The position numbers and the translations under genes are program-made. From assembly GCA_963763015.1 (NCBI GenBank), contig CAVXML010000012.1, positions 153,333-217,332 of the forward strand: DNA of 64,000 bases, written 5' to 3'. How positions within the stretch are numbered: position 1 is the stretch's first letter; each line of letters opens with the position of its first letter. This document shows positions 1 to 8,727 of the stretch, piece by piece. Origin of the DNA: Fodinibacter sp963763015. Lineage in GTDB: Bacteria; Actinomycetota; Actinomycetes; Actinomycetales; Dermatophilaceae. Below the pieces are notes generated by a model that was given only the letters and a program-made list of their open reading frames with translations, made no database searches and was not told the origin of the DNA.

Positions 1-427
1 CGCTCGAACCGGTCGTCACCGCGACGGCGACCGCGTCGAGGTCCAGGTCCGCGACGGCGTCGGGTGGCGGGAGCCCGCGCCGGTCGCGCGCGGTGGCGAT
101 GAGGTGGCGCACGACGAACCACAGGCAGACCGCTGCCAGTAGCCCGACCAGCGCGAAGGCGCTCCAGCCGAGGACCGCCGCCACGGCGTCGCTGGTGTCG
201 GCGCCCGGCGTCGGGTCCCGTTCCACCATGACGTCCCGCTCGGACCCACCGAAGCCCTCCGCCGGAACCTCCTGATCGACCTCGAGCCCCGGGCGGAGGG
301 AGGGGATGACCCGTTCGGGACGCCGCACGGCGGCGGCCCACACGACGGCGAGGAGCGCGAGCACTCCCGTGGCCGCGATGCCCGGCGACCGGCCCAGGGC
401 ACTGGTGGAGGTGGTCCGTGATGGCAC
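1..427 (-). CDS. Membrane protein, C-terminus cut by the window edge
   Basis: About 142 codons are visible from a GTG start. A first hydrophobic segment lies near residues 14-27 (core ALLAVVWAAAV). A roughly 50-residue acidic extracytoplasmic stretch follows, then a second strong membrane segment (core FALVGLLAAVCLWFVV) and a basic cytoplasmic start (RHLIATARDRRG). The arrangement resembles small two-pass DUF4129-type proteins that accompany MoxR/DUF58 genes in actinobacteria, but the diagnostic C-terminus is outside the window, so I do not assign a family. No Shine-Dalgarno sequence stands before the GTG. It is divergent from the C39-like gene. Codon structure and hydrophobicity make it a real gene; its function is unknown. 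Confidence 0.55.
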   Translation of the reverse strand, partial: MPSRTTSTSALGRSPGIAATGVLALLAVVWAAAVRRPERVIPSLRPGLEVDQEVPAEGFGGSERDVMVERDPTPGADTSDAVAAVLGWSAFALVGLLAAVCLWFVVRHLIATARDRRGLPPPDAVADLDLDAVAVAVTTGSS

Positions 428-494
428 GCAACACACCCAACCAGAGCGGATGTGGCGCCGGGGCCCTTCTGGCGGTAACGATTGGGGGGTGGTG

Positions 495-1166
495 ATGGCC
501 TACCGACTGCGTGCGGGTGACCGGGGACCCGTGCAGCAGTCCCCGGTCACCTGCGGGTCCGCGTGCCTCACCGTGGCGCGGATGCTCGTGGACCCGCTGT
601 TCGCGTCGTGGATCCGCACCGGCAGCCCGCGGCTCCCGGGGTCGCCCGACGGCGCGACCGAGGCAGCGCGCTTCGCCGCCTACGAGCGGGTGGTGATGCG
701 CAGGACCAACGGCATCATCGCAGGGGGTGGCCGGCCGATGGTGCCGTGGCCCCGGCGGCTGGGAACCCCCCCGTGGGGAGCGCTGCGCGAGCTCGAGCTG
801 GGCGCTGCCCGGCGCGGGACCCAGTACACGGTCGAGGTGCTCCGCCCGGCCGACGAGGCGCGGCTGGTCGGGGCGTTCGACACCCTGGTCGACGTCGTGG
901 CCGAGGGGGAGCCGGCCCTGCTCTACGTCGGTAACGGGCTGCTTCCCCGGCACGTGGTCCTCGTGCTTCCCGGCGACGGTGACCGGATGCTCGACGTCTA
1001 CGACCCCGCGACGGGCCGGGTCGACCACCTCCGGCGCGACACGGTGGTGCATCGACGACTGCACCTCAGCGGCTGGGACGTCCCGTGGGCCGTGGTGCGG
1101 CCGACGGGCCTGCGGACCGAGCGGGCCGTGGCCTACGCCCCGGACCTCGGTGCGGCGCCGGCCTGA
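495..1166 (+). CDS. C39-like cysteine peptidase family protein
   Basis: This 223-residue protein carries the layout of a papain/C39-fold peptidase. There is a Gln-rich lead-in and a Cys box (QQSPVTCGSAC, Cys20 and Cys24), a His in PRHVVLVL (about residue 153) and an Asp in VYDPATG (about residue 170). These would form the Cys-His-Asp triad. No signal peptide or membrane segment is visible, so it is probably cytoplasmic or exported by another route. The ATG was chosen because a run of six G lies 5 bases upstream; a GTG one codon earlier is possible. Its substrate is unknown, and proteolytic activity is inferred only from the motif spacing. It converges on valS across a shared palindromic terminator. 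Confidence 0.72.
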   Translation: MAYRLRAGDRGPVQQSPVTCGSACLTVARMLVDPLFASWIRTGSPRLPGSPDGATEAARFAAYERVVMRRTNGIIAGGGRPMVPWPRRLGTPPWGALRELELGAARRGTQYTVEVLRPADEARLVGAFDTLVDVVAEGEPALLYVGNGLLPRHVVLVLPGDGDRMLDVYDPATGRVDHLRRDTVVHRRLHLSGWDVPWAVVRPTGLRTERAVAYAPDLGAAPA

Positions 1167-1190
1167 CTCAGGCGCCCGCCTGACTCAGGC
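1161..1190. terminator. Duplicated palindrome between convergent genes, likely bidirectional terminator
   Basis: Two copies of GCCTGACTCAGGC flank a four-base spacer. Each copy is itself palindromic around one central base, so the two pair into a hairpin of 6+6 base pairs with one mismatch and a GCCC loop, the same on either strand. The TGA of the peptidase gene lies in the first copy and the TGA of valS in the second. There is no U-tract, as is common for high-GC actinobacterial terminators. Confidence 0.6.
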
Positions 1191-3815
1191 TCCGGGCCGG
1201 GCCACGGGCACGAGCTCGACGTCCCGAGCCCACAGCTCCTCGCCCGCGGCGTAGGCCAGGGACCCGGTGACGCGCCCGGCGGCCCGCAGGTCCGCCTCGG
1301 CCGCACGCACCCGGTCGAGGGACTGGTCGGGGCCCACCAGGGTCATCGACGGCACCTCGGCCCGCATGCCGACCTTCGCCTCCGACTTGGCCTTCCGGAT
1401 GGCGGCGAGCGCCGTGGTGACCGCCGCGAGCATCGCCGGGTCCCCATCGGCGGGGACCTCGTCGGCGGTCGGCCACGGGGCCCGGTGCACCGAGCCGTCG
1501 TGCGTCCAGGACCAGACCTCCTCGGTGACGTACGGAAGGATCGGCGCCAGCAGGCGCAGCAGCACGTCGAGGGTGATGCGCAGGGTGGCCCGGGCGCTGG
1601 CCGCGGCCGCATCGCCCTGGGCGCCGTACGCCCGGTCCTTGACGAGCTCGAGGTAGTCGTCGCAGAAGCTCCAGAAGAACTGCTCCGTCGCCTCCAGTGC
1701 TCGGGTGAAGTCCCACGCCTCGAAGCCGGCCGTCGCGCGCCCCACGACGTCGCGCAGGCTCGCCAGCAGCGCGTGGTCGACAGGCTGGCTCACCCGGCCC
1801 GCCAGGTCGCCGTCCACCTCGCCGAACGAGAGCGCGAACCTGCTGGCGTTCAGCACCTTGATCGCCAACCGTCGGCCGACCTTGATCTGCCCAGTGTCGT
1901 ACGCCGCGTCGGTGCCGAGGCGACCGCTCGCGGCCCAGTAGCGCACGGCATCCGCGCTGTGCTCCTTGAGGACGTCCTCGGGGGTGACGACGTTCCCGCG
2001 TGACTTGGCCATCTTCTTGCGGTCGGGGTCCAGGATCCAGCCGCTGATCGCGGCGTGGCGCCAGGGCACGCAGCCGTGCTCGAAGTGGGAGCGGACCACG
2101 GTCGAGAAGAGCCAGGTGCGGATGATGTCGTGTGCCTGCGGGCGCAGGTCCATCGGGAAGACCTTCTCGAACAACGGGTCCGGGGCCGAGCCGTCGGCCC
2201 CCCGCCAACCACCGGCGATCTGCGGCGAGAGTGAGGACGTCGCCCAGGTGTCGAAGATGTCGGGGTCGCCGACGAAGCCGCCGGGCACGCCGCGCTGGTC
2301 CTCGTCGAAGCCGGCCGGGGGGTTGGCGGCCGGGTCAACCGGCAGGTCGGCCTCCGCGGGGAGGATGGGGTGGTCGTGGTCGGGCTCGCCGTCGGCACCG
2401 ACCGGGTACCAGACGGGGATGGGGACGCCGAAGAAACGCTGGCGGGAGACGAGCCAGTCGCCGTTGAGGCCGGCGACCCAGTTCGCGTACCGCGACCGCA
2501 TGAACGAGGGGTGGAAGTCGACCTCGTGACCACGCGCGATGAGGGCGGCGTTGAGGTCGGCGTCACGGCCGCCGTTACGGATGTACCACTGCCTGGTGGT
2601 GACGATCTCCAGCGGCTTCTCGCCGCGCTCGTAGAAGTTCGCCTTGCGCTGGGTCGGCGTGGGGTCGCCCTCGAGGTCGCCGCTCTCGCGCAGCGCCGCG
2701 ACGACGGCCTCACGCGCCCCGAACGCGGTCCGACCGGCGAGCTCGTTGTCGTAGAGGTGCTCGCCGGCGCTGCCGATCAGCCACTCCGGCACCTCCCGCT
2801 GCAGCCGGCCGGTGCGGGTGATGACCGAACGGGTCGGCAGTCGCAGCTCCCGCCACCACAGCACGTCGGTGAGGTCACCGAACGTGCAGCACATCGCGAT
2901 GCCGGCGCCCTTGTCCATCTCCGCGGCCGGGTGTGCCAGGACCGGCACCTCCACGCCGAACAGCGGCGTGCGCACCGTCGTGCCGAACAGCGGCTGGTAG
3001 CGCTCGTCGTCGGGGTGGGCGATGAGCGCGACGCAGCTGGGGATGAGCTCCGGTCGGGTCGTCTCGACGTGCACCGGTCCGTGGGCGGCGTGGAACGCGA
3101 CGCGGTGGTAGTGGCCCGGGTAGTCGCGGGCCTCGAGCTCGGCCTGGGCCACCGCCGTCTGGAAGGTGACGTCCCACAGCCCGGGGGCCTCGGCCTGGTA
3201 GGCCTCGCCACGTGCGACGTTGCGCAGGAAGGCCTGTTGGGCGGTCGCCCGTGACGTGTCGTCGATCGTGCGGTACGTGATCGACCAGTCGTAGCTGTGG
3301 CCGATCCGCCGGAAGAGGGACTCGAAGGTCTCCTCGTCCTTGACGGTGAGCTCCTCGCAGAGCTCGATGAAGTTCTGGCGGGAGATGGGGACCTCGTCGG
3401 CCGCCCTGGTGCTGCGGGCGTCACCGCGGAACGGCGGCTCGAAGTCGGGGTCGTGGTGCAGGGTGGCGTCACCACGGACGCCGTAGTAGTTCTGCACCCG
3501 CTTCTCGGTGGGGAGCCCGTTGTCGTCCCAGCCGATCGGGTAGAAGACGTTGAACCCGGCCATCCGCTTGTAGCGGGCCATGCAGTCGGTGTGGGTGTAG
3601 CTGAAGACGTGACCCATGTGCAGCGAGCCACTCGCCGTCGGGGGCGGGGTGTCGATCGAGAACACGGCCTCTCGTGGACCTGCCAGGGCCGCCTCACGGT
3701 CGAAGGCGTAGGTGCCCTGCTCCTGCCACACCGCGGCCCACTTGTCCTCCAGGCCGTCGAGGGACGGGCGGTCCGGCACGGAGGCAGCACGGGATGGGGA
3801 GTGGGGCTCGGTCAT
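1185..3815 (-). CDS. valS: Valyl-tRNA synthetase
   Basis: Class I aminoacyl-tRNA synthetase of 876 residues that charges tRNA-Val in the cytoplasm. The ATP-binding HIGH motif appears as SGSLHMGH near residue 68, and KMSKS as KKMAKSRGN in the C-terminal third of the catalytic core. The inserted editing domain lies between them, and an anticodon-binding region follows. The length is typical of the shorter actinobacterial form, which lacks a long C-terminal coiled coil. The ATG at 3815 is preferred over one three codons upstream: GGGAGG lies 9 bases before the former but touches the latter. No T-box is seen upstream. The reading frame is intact. Confidence 0.97.
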   Translation of the reverse strand: MTEPHSPSRAASVPDRPSLDGLEDKWAAVWQEQGTYAFDREAALAGPREAVFSIDTPPPTASGSLHMGHVFSYTHTDCMARYKRMAGFNVFYPIGWDDNGLPTEKRVQNYYGVRGDATLHHDPDFEPPFRGDARSTRAADEVPISRQNFIELCEELTVKDEETFESLFRRIGHSYDWSITYRTIDDTSRATAQQAFLRNVARGEAYQAEAPGLWDVTFQTAVAQAELEARDYPGHYHRVAFHAAHGPVHVETTRPELIPSCVALIAHPDDERYQPLFGTTVRTPLFGVEVPVLAHPAAEMDKGAGIAMCCTFGDLTDVLWWRELRLPTRSVITRTGRLQREVPEWLIGSAGEHLYDNELAGRTAFGAREAVVAALRESGDLEGDPTPTQRKANFYERGEKPLEIVTTRQWYIRNGGRDADLNAALIARGHEVDFHPSFMRSRYANWVAGLNGDWLVSRQRFFGVPIPVWYPVGADGEPDHDHPILPAEADLPVDPAANPPAGFDEDQRGVPGGFVGDPDIFDTWATSSLSPQIAGGWRGADGSAPDPLFEKVFPMDLRPQAHDIIRTWLFSTVVRSHFEHGCVPWRHAAISGWILDPDRKKMAKSRGNVVTPEDVLKEHSADAVRYWAASGRLGTDAAYDTGQIKVGRRLAIKVLNASRFALSFGEVDGDLAGRVSQPVDHALLASLRDVVGRATAGFEAWDFTRALEATEQFFWSFCDDYLELVKDRAYGAQGDAAAASARATLRITLDVLLRLLAPILPYVTEEVWSWTHDGSVHRAPWPTADEVPADGDPAMLAAVTTALAAIRKAKSEAKVGMRAEVPSMTLVGPDQSLDRVRAAEADLRAAGRVTGSLAYAAGEELWARDVELVPVARPGA

Positions 3816-3926
3816 GCGCGACATCCTCCCAGACGCGCGGACCGCACCTCATCCGGGTTCGTGCAGGCGGCGGCGTCGACGAGGGCGTCTGTTGCCTGTC
3901 CCTGCGGGCCCGAGCAGGATGGCGTC

Positions 3927-5015
3927 ATGAGGGTTCCCGAGGGACGTTCCGTCGCGGACTCGGCCGGGATCCCGAGCACGATGCGGGCGTGGGCGGTGGC
4001 CGGGAGGGCCGGCGGGCCGGGTCGCCTCGTCGAGGTCGAGCGGGAGGTCCCGCGACCGGCATCCGACGAGGTGCTCGTGCGGGTCGTCGCCTGCGGCGTG
4101 TGCCGCACGGACCTCCACCTCGCCGATGGCGACCTCCCGGCCAGGGCGCCCCTGCGCGTCCCCGGTCACGAGGTCGTGGGTGCGGTGGTCGGGCGGGGAG
4201 AGCGGGCTCGGCGTCTCGCGCCCGGCGAGCGGGTGGGCATCGCCTGGCTCCGGCGAACGTGTGGGAGCTGCCGGATGTGCCGGACGGGGCGTGAGAACCT
4301 CTGTCCGCGGTCGGAGTACACCGGCTGGGACGCCGACGGTGGGTTCGCCGAGTACGCGACCGTGCCCGAGGCCTTCGCGTACCGCCTGCCGGAGGCGCTC
4401 CCCGACGACGAGGCCGCGCCGCTGCTGTGCTCCGGCATCATCGGCTACCGCGCCCTCCGGCGGGCCGCCCTGCCGCCCGGCGGGCGGCTCGGGCTGTACG
4501 GGTTCGGCGCCAGTGCCCACCTGACCGCACAGATCGCCCTGGCCCAGGGCGCCGAGGTCCACGTGCTCACGCGAGGCGAGGCGGCCCGGGCACTGGCTCG
4601 TGAGCTCGGCGCGACGTCGGTGGGTGGTCCGCTGGACGACCCACCCGTTCGGCTCGACTCGGCGATCCTCTTCGCGCCGGCCGGTGAGCTCGTTCCCGCC
4701 GCCCTGGCGGCCCTGGACCAGGGCGGCACCCTCGCCGTGGCCGGCATCCACCTCAGTGACGTCCCGGGGCTCGACTACGCGCGCCATCTCTTCCGCGAAC
4801 GCACCCTGACCAGCGTCACGGCGAACACGCGAGCGGACGGCGAGGAGCTCATCCGGCTCGCCGGACGCCTCGGCATCCGAGCCCGCGTGCGCCGGGTCCC
4901 CTTCGAGGAGGCCGACGGGGCGCTCGAGGCGCTGGCGCACGGGGACGTCAGCGGGGCCGCCGTCCTCCTCCCGCCCGGGGTGACAGGAGGCCGAGGCGGC
5001 CCGGCGCTGGCCTAG
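3927..5015 (+). CDS. Zinc-dependent medium-chain alcohol dehydrogenase
   Basis: This 362-residue MDR-family oxidoreductase has catalytic-zinc ligands Cys59 (CGVCRTDLH) and the GHE at 80-82. Four structural-zinc cysteines sit at 112, 115, 118 and 126 (CGSCRMCRTGRENLC). A Rossmann nucleotide-binding loop (LYGFGASAH) follows in the second half. The IAWLRRTCGSC context and the YTGWDADGGFAEY segment match the AdhA/LAD-type branch found in mycobacteria, which acts on alcohols and aldehydes with NAD(P); the real substrate cannot be read from sequence. The start has an AGGA 7 bases upstream. The bases CAGGAT six before the ATG also fit a leaderless promoter. A second ATG 18 codons in (MRAWAV) is the alternative start. 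Confidence 0.9.
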   Translation: MRVPEGRSVADSAGIPSTMRAWAVAGRAGGPGRLVEVEREVPRPASDEVLVRVVACGVCRTDLHLADGDLPARAPLRVPGHEVVGAVVGRGERARRLAPGERVGIAWLRRTCGSCRMCRTGRENLCPRSEYTGWDADGGFAEYATVPEAFAYRLPEALPDDEAAPLLCSGIIGYRALRRAALPPGGRLGLYGFGASAHLTAQIALAQGAEVHVLTRGEAARALARELGATSVGGPLDDPPVRLDSAILFAPAGELVPAALAALDQGGTLAVAGIHLSDVPGLDYARHLFRERTLTSVTANTRADGEELIRLAGRLGIRARVRRVPFEEADGALEALAHGDVSGAAVLLPPGVTGGRGGPALA

Positions 5016-5018
5016 GGT
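5013..5018 (+). promoter_or_regulatory. -10 element TAGGGT, leaderless start of the acyltransferase
   Basis: TAGGGT lies seven bases before the ATG and overlaps the stop codon of the preceding dehydrogenase. The same TANNNT-six/seven bases-start layout recurs at several genes here, which is what supports the reading. No clear -35 is visible. Confidence 0.45.
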
Positions 5019-5025
5019 GAGGGTC

Positions 5026-5781
5026 ATGGAGCCCGTGTACCGGCCCGTGATCGCCGCGGTCCAGACCCTCTTCCTCGTCCAGGGGACCCGGTTCACCATC
5101 ACCGGCGAGGCCCACGTACCGCCGAGCGGGGGCGCGGTGATGACCATCAACCACACCTCCTACCTCGACTTCATGTATGCCGGGCTGCCCGCATGGCCGC
5201 ACCGCCGCTACGTCCGGTTCATGGCGAAGAAGTCGGTCTTCACACACCGCGTCACCGGTCCGCTGATGCGTGGCATGCGCCACATCCCGGTCGACCGCCA
5301 CAAGGGTGGAGAGGCCTTCACCGACGCCATCCGCGCGCTTCGCGCCGGTGAGATCGTGGGCGTCTTCCCCGAGGCCACGATGTCCCGCTCGTTCGAGCTC
5401 AAGGAGTTCAAGCCGGGCGCCGTCAAGATGGCGCAGGTCGCGGGCGTCCCGCTGCTCCCGACGACGATCTGGGGAGGGCAGCGGGTCTGGACCAAGAACC
5501 TCCCGAAGCACATGCGCCCGGGGTCCCGGGTGCCGGTGAGCATCACGGTGGGTGAGCCCATCGTCGTCGAGCGACGCGAGGACGTCGTCGCCGCGACGGC
5601 GCGGCTCAAGGCGGCGATGCAGGCCCAGCTCGACGTGCAGCAGGCGGTCTACCCGACCCTGCACGGCGAGGACCTCCGGTACCTCCCGGCTCGCCTGGGT
5701 GGCTCGGCGCCCACTCTCGAGGAGGCGCACGCCGCCGACCTGAGCGACATGACGCGCACCCGGGACAAGTTCACCGGATGA
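5026..5781 (+). CDS. plsC: 1-acyl-sn-glycerol-3-phosphate acyltransferase family protein
   Basis: A 251-residue PlsC-family acyltransferase that would move an acyl group onto lysophosphatidic acid or a related lysolipid at the inner face of the membrane. The catalytic HX4D block is NHTSYLDF near residue 42. The glycerophosphate-binding FPEATMS block and the VPLLPTTIWG block follow at the usual spacings, and an N-terminal hydrophobic stretch is present. It begins 10 bases after the alcohol dehydrogenase stop. The ATG is chosen over a GTG three codons upstream, which has no Shine-Dalgarno sequence. Actinobacteria usually carry several paralogues, so this need not be the essential copy. Confidence 0.9.
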   Translation: MEPVYRPVIAAVQTLFLVQGTRFTITGEAHVPPSGGAVMTINHTSYLDFMYAGLPAWPHRRYVRFMAKKSVFTHRVTGPLMRGMRHIPVDRHKGGEAFTDAIRALRAGEIVGVFPEATMSRSFELKEFKPGAVKMAQVAGVPLLPTTIWGGQRVWTKNLPKHMRPGSRVPVSITVGEPIVVERREDVVAATARLKAAMQAQLDVQQAVYPTLHGEDLRYLPARLGGSAPTLEEAHAADLSDMTRTRDKFTG

Positions 5782-5816
5782 GCTGACGGACCGTGCCAGC
5801 GGAGGAGGAGAGCCAG

Positions 5817-7909
5817 GTGGACCACCGCAGGGCAGGGCCCCTTCGCGCGCTCGCCCTCGGGGCGGTGCTGGCGGCGGGTGCGCTGCTGTCCGCGGCCGAG
5901 GTCGCCGCTGCGTGGGCTCCGTCCAGTGCCGCCGTGGAGCGGGTCTCCGGAACTCGGGTGCCGGCCACTGCACGTGGCGCCGCGGTGCCCGCCGACGCCC
6001 CGTTCGACGTCACGGACCAGATCACCGACCGTTCCGGCGTGCTCGGCGACACCGGTGGTCTCCAGTCCGAGCTGGACCAGCTCGCCTCGGAGCACGGCAT
6101 CCAGCTGTTCGTCGTGTTCGTCGACGGCTTCGACGGTGCGTCGGGGGAGGAGTGGGCCCGCCAGACGTACGAGCAGTCGGGCATGGGCGGCAACGACGTC
6201 CTGCTCGCCGTGGCGACGCAGGACCGGCGCTACTCCACCTGGACCACGAGCGAGTCCGGGCTGACCGCCGACCAGGACCAGGAGGTGCGGTCCCGGTACA
6301 TCGAGCCCGCCCTCTCGGACGACGACTGGGCCGGGGCCGTCACGCGCGGCCGCCGAGGGGTACGGCGCTGGCCGCCGCCGGCGACCTGGGGGGCGGCGGC
6401 ACGTCCGGCGACGACGACGGGTCCGGTGGTGGCGGGTTCCCGTGGTGGCTCGTCGCCGTGCCGGCCGGTGGCATCGCCCTCTTCGCCCTCTCCCGCCGCA
6501 GGGCCCGGGGCAGCTCCCAACGCACCGGCACCGGCGCGGGCGGGCCGGCACAGGCGCTGCCGACCGAGGCGTTGCGCCAGCAGGCCGCCGCCGCCCTCGT
6601 GGCGGTGGACGACGCCATCCGCTCCTCGGCCGACGAGCTGGCCTTCGCCGAGGCGCAGTTCGGCGTCCAGGCCACCCAGCGCTTCCGGGAGGTCCTCGCG
6701 ACCGCGCGCACCAGCGCAGCCGAGGCCTTCCGCCTCCAGCGACAGCTCGACGACGACGAAGCGGCCGGCCCCGTCGACGAGCCGACCCGGCGGACCCGCC
6801 TCGAACAGGTCATCGCGCTGGCCGCCGAGGCGGACCGGAGCCTCGACGAGCAGGAAGCCGAGTTCGCGCGGCTGCGCGACCTGCAGGCCAGGGTCCCGGC
6901 GTTCCTCGCGGAGCTGCGCGGTCGACATGACGAGGTCCGGCGCCGCCTCCCGGTGGCCGAGCAGGAGCTCGACGGCCTCCGCGCCCAGTTCCGACCCGAG
7001 GCCCTGCGCACCGTGGAGGGGAACGTCGGGCAGGCGCAGCGGCTGCTCGAGTCCGCGGAGGAGTTCGTCACGACGGGCCAGCGGCACCTGGAGGGGGAGG
7101 ACCGCGCCGCGGCGGTGGCTGCCGGACGAGCCGCGGAGGAGGCCATCGGGCAGGCGGACCAGCTGCTCACCGCGGTCGGCCGGGCCAGGACGGAGCTCAC
7201 CGACGCGCCCGCTCGTATCGACGCGGCGCTGGCGTCCATCGCGGGCGACGTGGCGGATGCCGAGCGGCTCGGCGCCGACGACCAGCTCGCCGCGACCGCC
7301 CTCTCGGCGGCGCGCGAGGCCATCGCCGAGGGCACCGCCGCCCGCGACCGGGGGGACCCCCTCGCGGCACTGCGCAACCTGGCGCGGGCCGAACAGGACC
7401 TCGACAACGCCCTGGCGCGCTACCGCTCGGCGGAGGCGGACCAGGAGCGCAGGCGCGGCATCCTCGAGCAGCGGGTGGCCCAGGTCGGCGCCCGCCTGGC
7501 GAGCATCGACGAGCTCATCTCCAGCCGCCGAGGGGCGATCGGGGGCCAGGCCCGCGCACACATCGCCAGCGCACTGCGACGTCACGAGCAGGGCAGGTCG
7601 CTCGTTCCCACCGACCCGGAGCAGGCCGCCGGCCTGCTCAACCAGGCCGAGGCCGAGGGTGAGCAGGCGCTCCGGCTGGCGCACGAGGACATCGGCTCCT
7701 GGGGCCAGGGCGGCTTCGACGGCGGGTTCGGGGCTGGGGTGCCGCAGGGGCGCCGCGGGCTCGACCCGGCGTCGGTGATCCTGGGCGGCATCCTCTCCGG
7801 CGGCTTCGGTGGTCGCGGTGGCGGTTGGGGCGGGTCCTCCGGCGGTTTCGGCGGGGGCGGTGGCTTCGGCGGGGGAGGGGGCGGCTTCGGCGGGGGTGGG
7901 CGCTTCTGA
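5817..7909 (+). pseudogene. TPM-domain membrane protein with Gly-rich tail, frame broken near 6345-6385
   Basis: A signal peptide (core ALGAVLAAGALLSAAEVAAA) is followed by a TPM_phosphatase-type domain (DQITDRSGVLGD, the LFVVFVDGFDG strand, GGNDVLLAVATQDRRYS). Then come one membrane segment (WWLVAVPAGGIALFAL), about 400 residues of Glu/Arg/Ala-rich coiled coil, and a Gly-Phe tail ending GGGGRF. The start is a GTG six bases after GGAGGAGGAG. The reading frame moves twice just after DDDWAGAV: AAEGYG is in one frame and ALAAAGDLGG in the next. The locus length is one base short of a multiple of three. Everything on both sides is well conserved, so a sequencing indel is as likely as a true lesion. 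The neighbour pspA suggests an envelope role. Confidence 0.82.
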
Positions 7910-8001
7910 ACCCGAGACGAGAAGGAGGAGGATCGACCGGCATCAACCCACCCATCACGACACACCACGCGACGGGCCACCACGGCCAGGAGGAGTTCCC
8001 C

Positions 8002-8721
8002 ATGACGCAGAAGACCAGCATCCTCGGACGGATGAGCCAGCTGGCCCGGGCGAACATCAACGCCCTGCTCGACCGTGCCGAGGACCCGGAGAAGATGCTC
8101 AACCAGCTCGTCACGGACTTCACGAACTCCATCGCCGAGGCGGAGGAGGCAGTGGCGCAGACCATCGCCAACACCCGGATGGCCGAGCAGGACATGCAGA
8201 TCGACAAGGAGGCCGTCGAGGAGTGGGGCCGCAAGGCCGCCGCCGCCTCGACCAAGGCCGACGAGCTGCGGGCGTCGGGCGACACCGCCGGCGCGGAGAA
8301 GTTCGACAGCCTCGCCAAGGTGGCGCTGACCCGCCAGATCGGCTTCGAGCGAGAGGTGAAGGAGGCCGAGCCACGCATCGCCCAGCAGAACGCCACGGTC
8401 CAGCAGCTCAAGGACGGCCTCACCGTCATGCGCACCAAGCTGGAGGACCTCAAGAACCGGCGCTCGCAGCTCGTGGCCCGCGCGCGGGCCGCCGAGGCCC
8501 AGGCCCAGGTCCAGGAGTCCATGAGCTCGATCGACGTCATGGACCCCACGAGCGAGCTCTCCCGCTTCGAGGACCGCATCCGCAACCAGGAGGCCATGGT
8601 GCAGGGTCGCGCCGAGGCGCGGGCCACGACGCTGGAGGACCAGTTCGCGGAGCTCGAGGACAGCGGTGACGAGGCCGAGGTCGAGGCCCGGCTCGCGGCG
8701 CTCAAGGGCAGGGGCGCCTGA
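8002..8721 (+). CDS. pspA: PspA/IM30 (ESCRT-III-like) membrane stress protein
   Basis: This 239-residue, almost wholly helical protein belongs to the PspA/Vipp1 family. These proteins assemble into rods or rings on the inner membrane and protect it under stress. The N-terminal amphipathic helix (LGRMSQLARANINALLDRA) and the following EDPEKMLNQL signature are typical. Long coiled-coil heptads continue to about residue 200. A strong CAGGAGGAG lies just upstream of the ATG. It starts about 90 bases after the TPM-domain gene, and this pair is a recurrent actinobacterial neighbourhood. The 90-base gap contains an extra GGAGGAGG run but no obvious gene. Confidence 0.93.
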   Translation: MTQKTSILGRMSQLARANINALLDRAEDPEKMLNQLVTDFTNSIAEAEEAVAQTIANTRMAEQDMQIDKEAVEEWGRKAAAASTKADELRASGDTAGAEKFDSLAKVALTRQIGFEREVKEAEPRIAQQNATVQQLKDGLTVMRTKLEDLKNRRSQLVARARAAEAQAQVQESMSSIDVMDPTSELSRFEDRIRNQEAMVQGRAEARATTLEDQFAELEDSGDEAEVEARLAALKGRGA

Positions 8722-8727
8722 CAAGAC

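Noticed and set aside
16..402. A 128-codon minus-strand frame at the window start
   Set aside because: Its translation is a low-complexity Arg/Ser/Pro string. The neighbouring frame on the same strand has two clean membrane helices and is the real gene.
1266..3254. Long open frames on the plus strand opposite valS, and similar ones opposite ileS, mrdA, lpdA and the glycan genes
   Set aside because: They are Arg/Pro/Gly-rich mirror frames typical of high-GC third-position bias. None shows a family motif, and each is fully covered by a recognised gene on the other strand.
3297..3926. Upstream extension of the alcohol dehydrogenase frame
   Set aside because: It lies over the start of valS on the opposite strand, and its translation has no resemblance to the dehydrogenase family.
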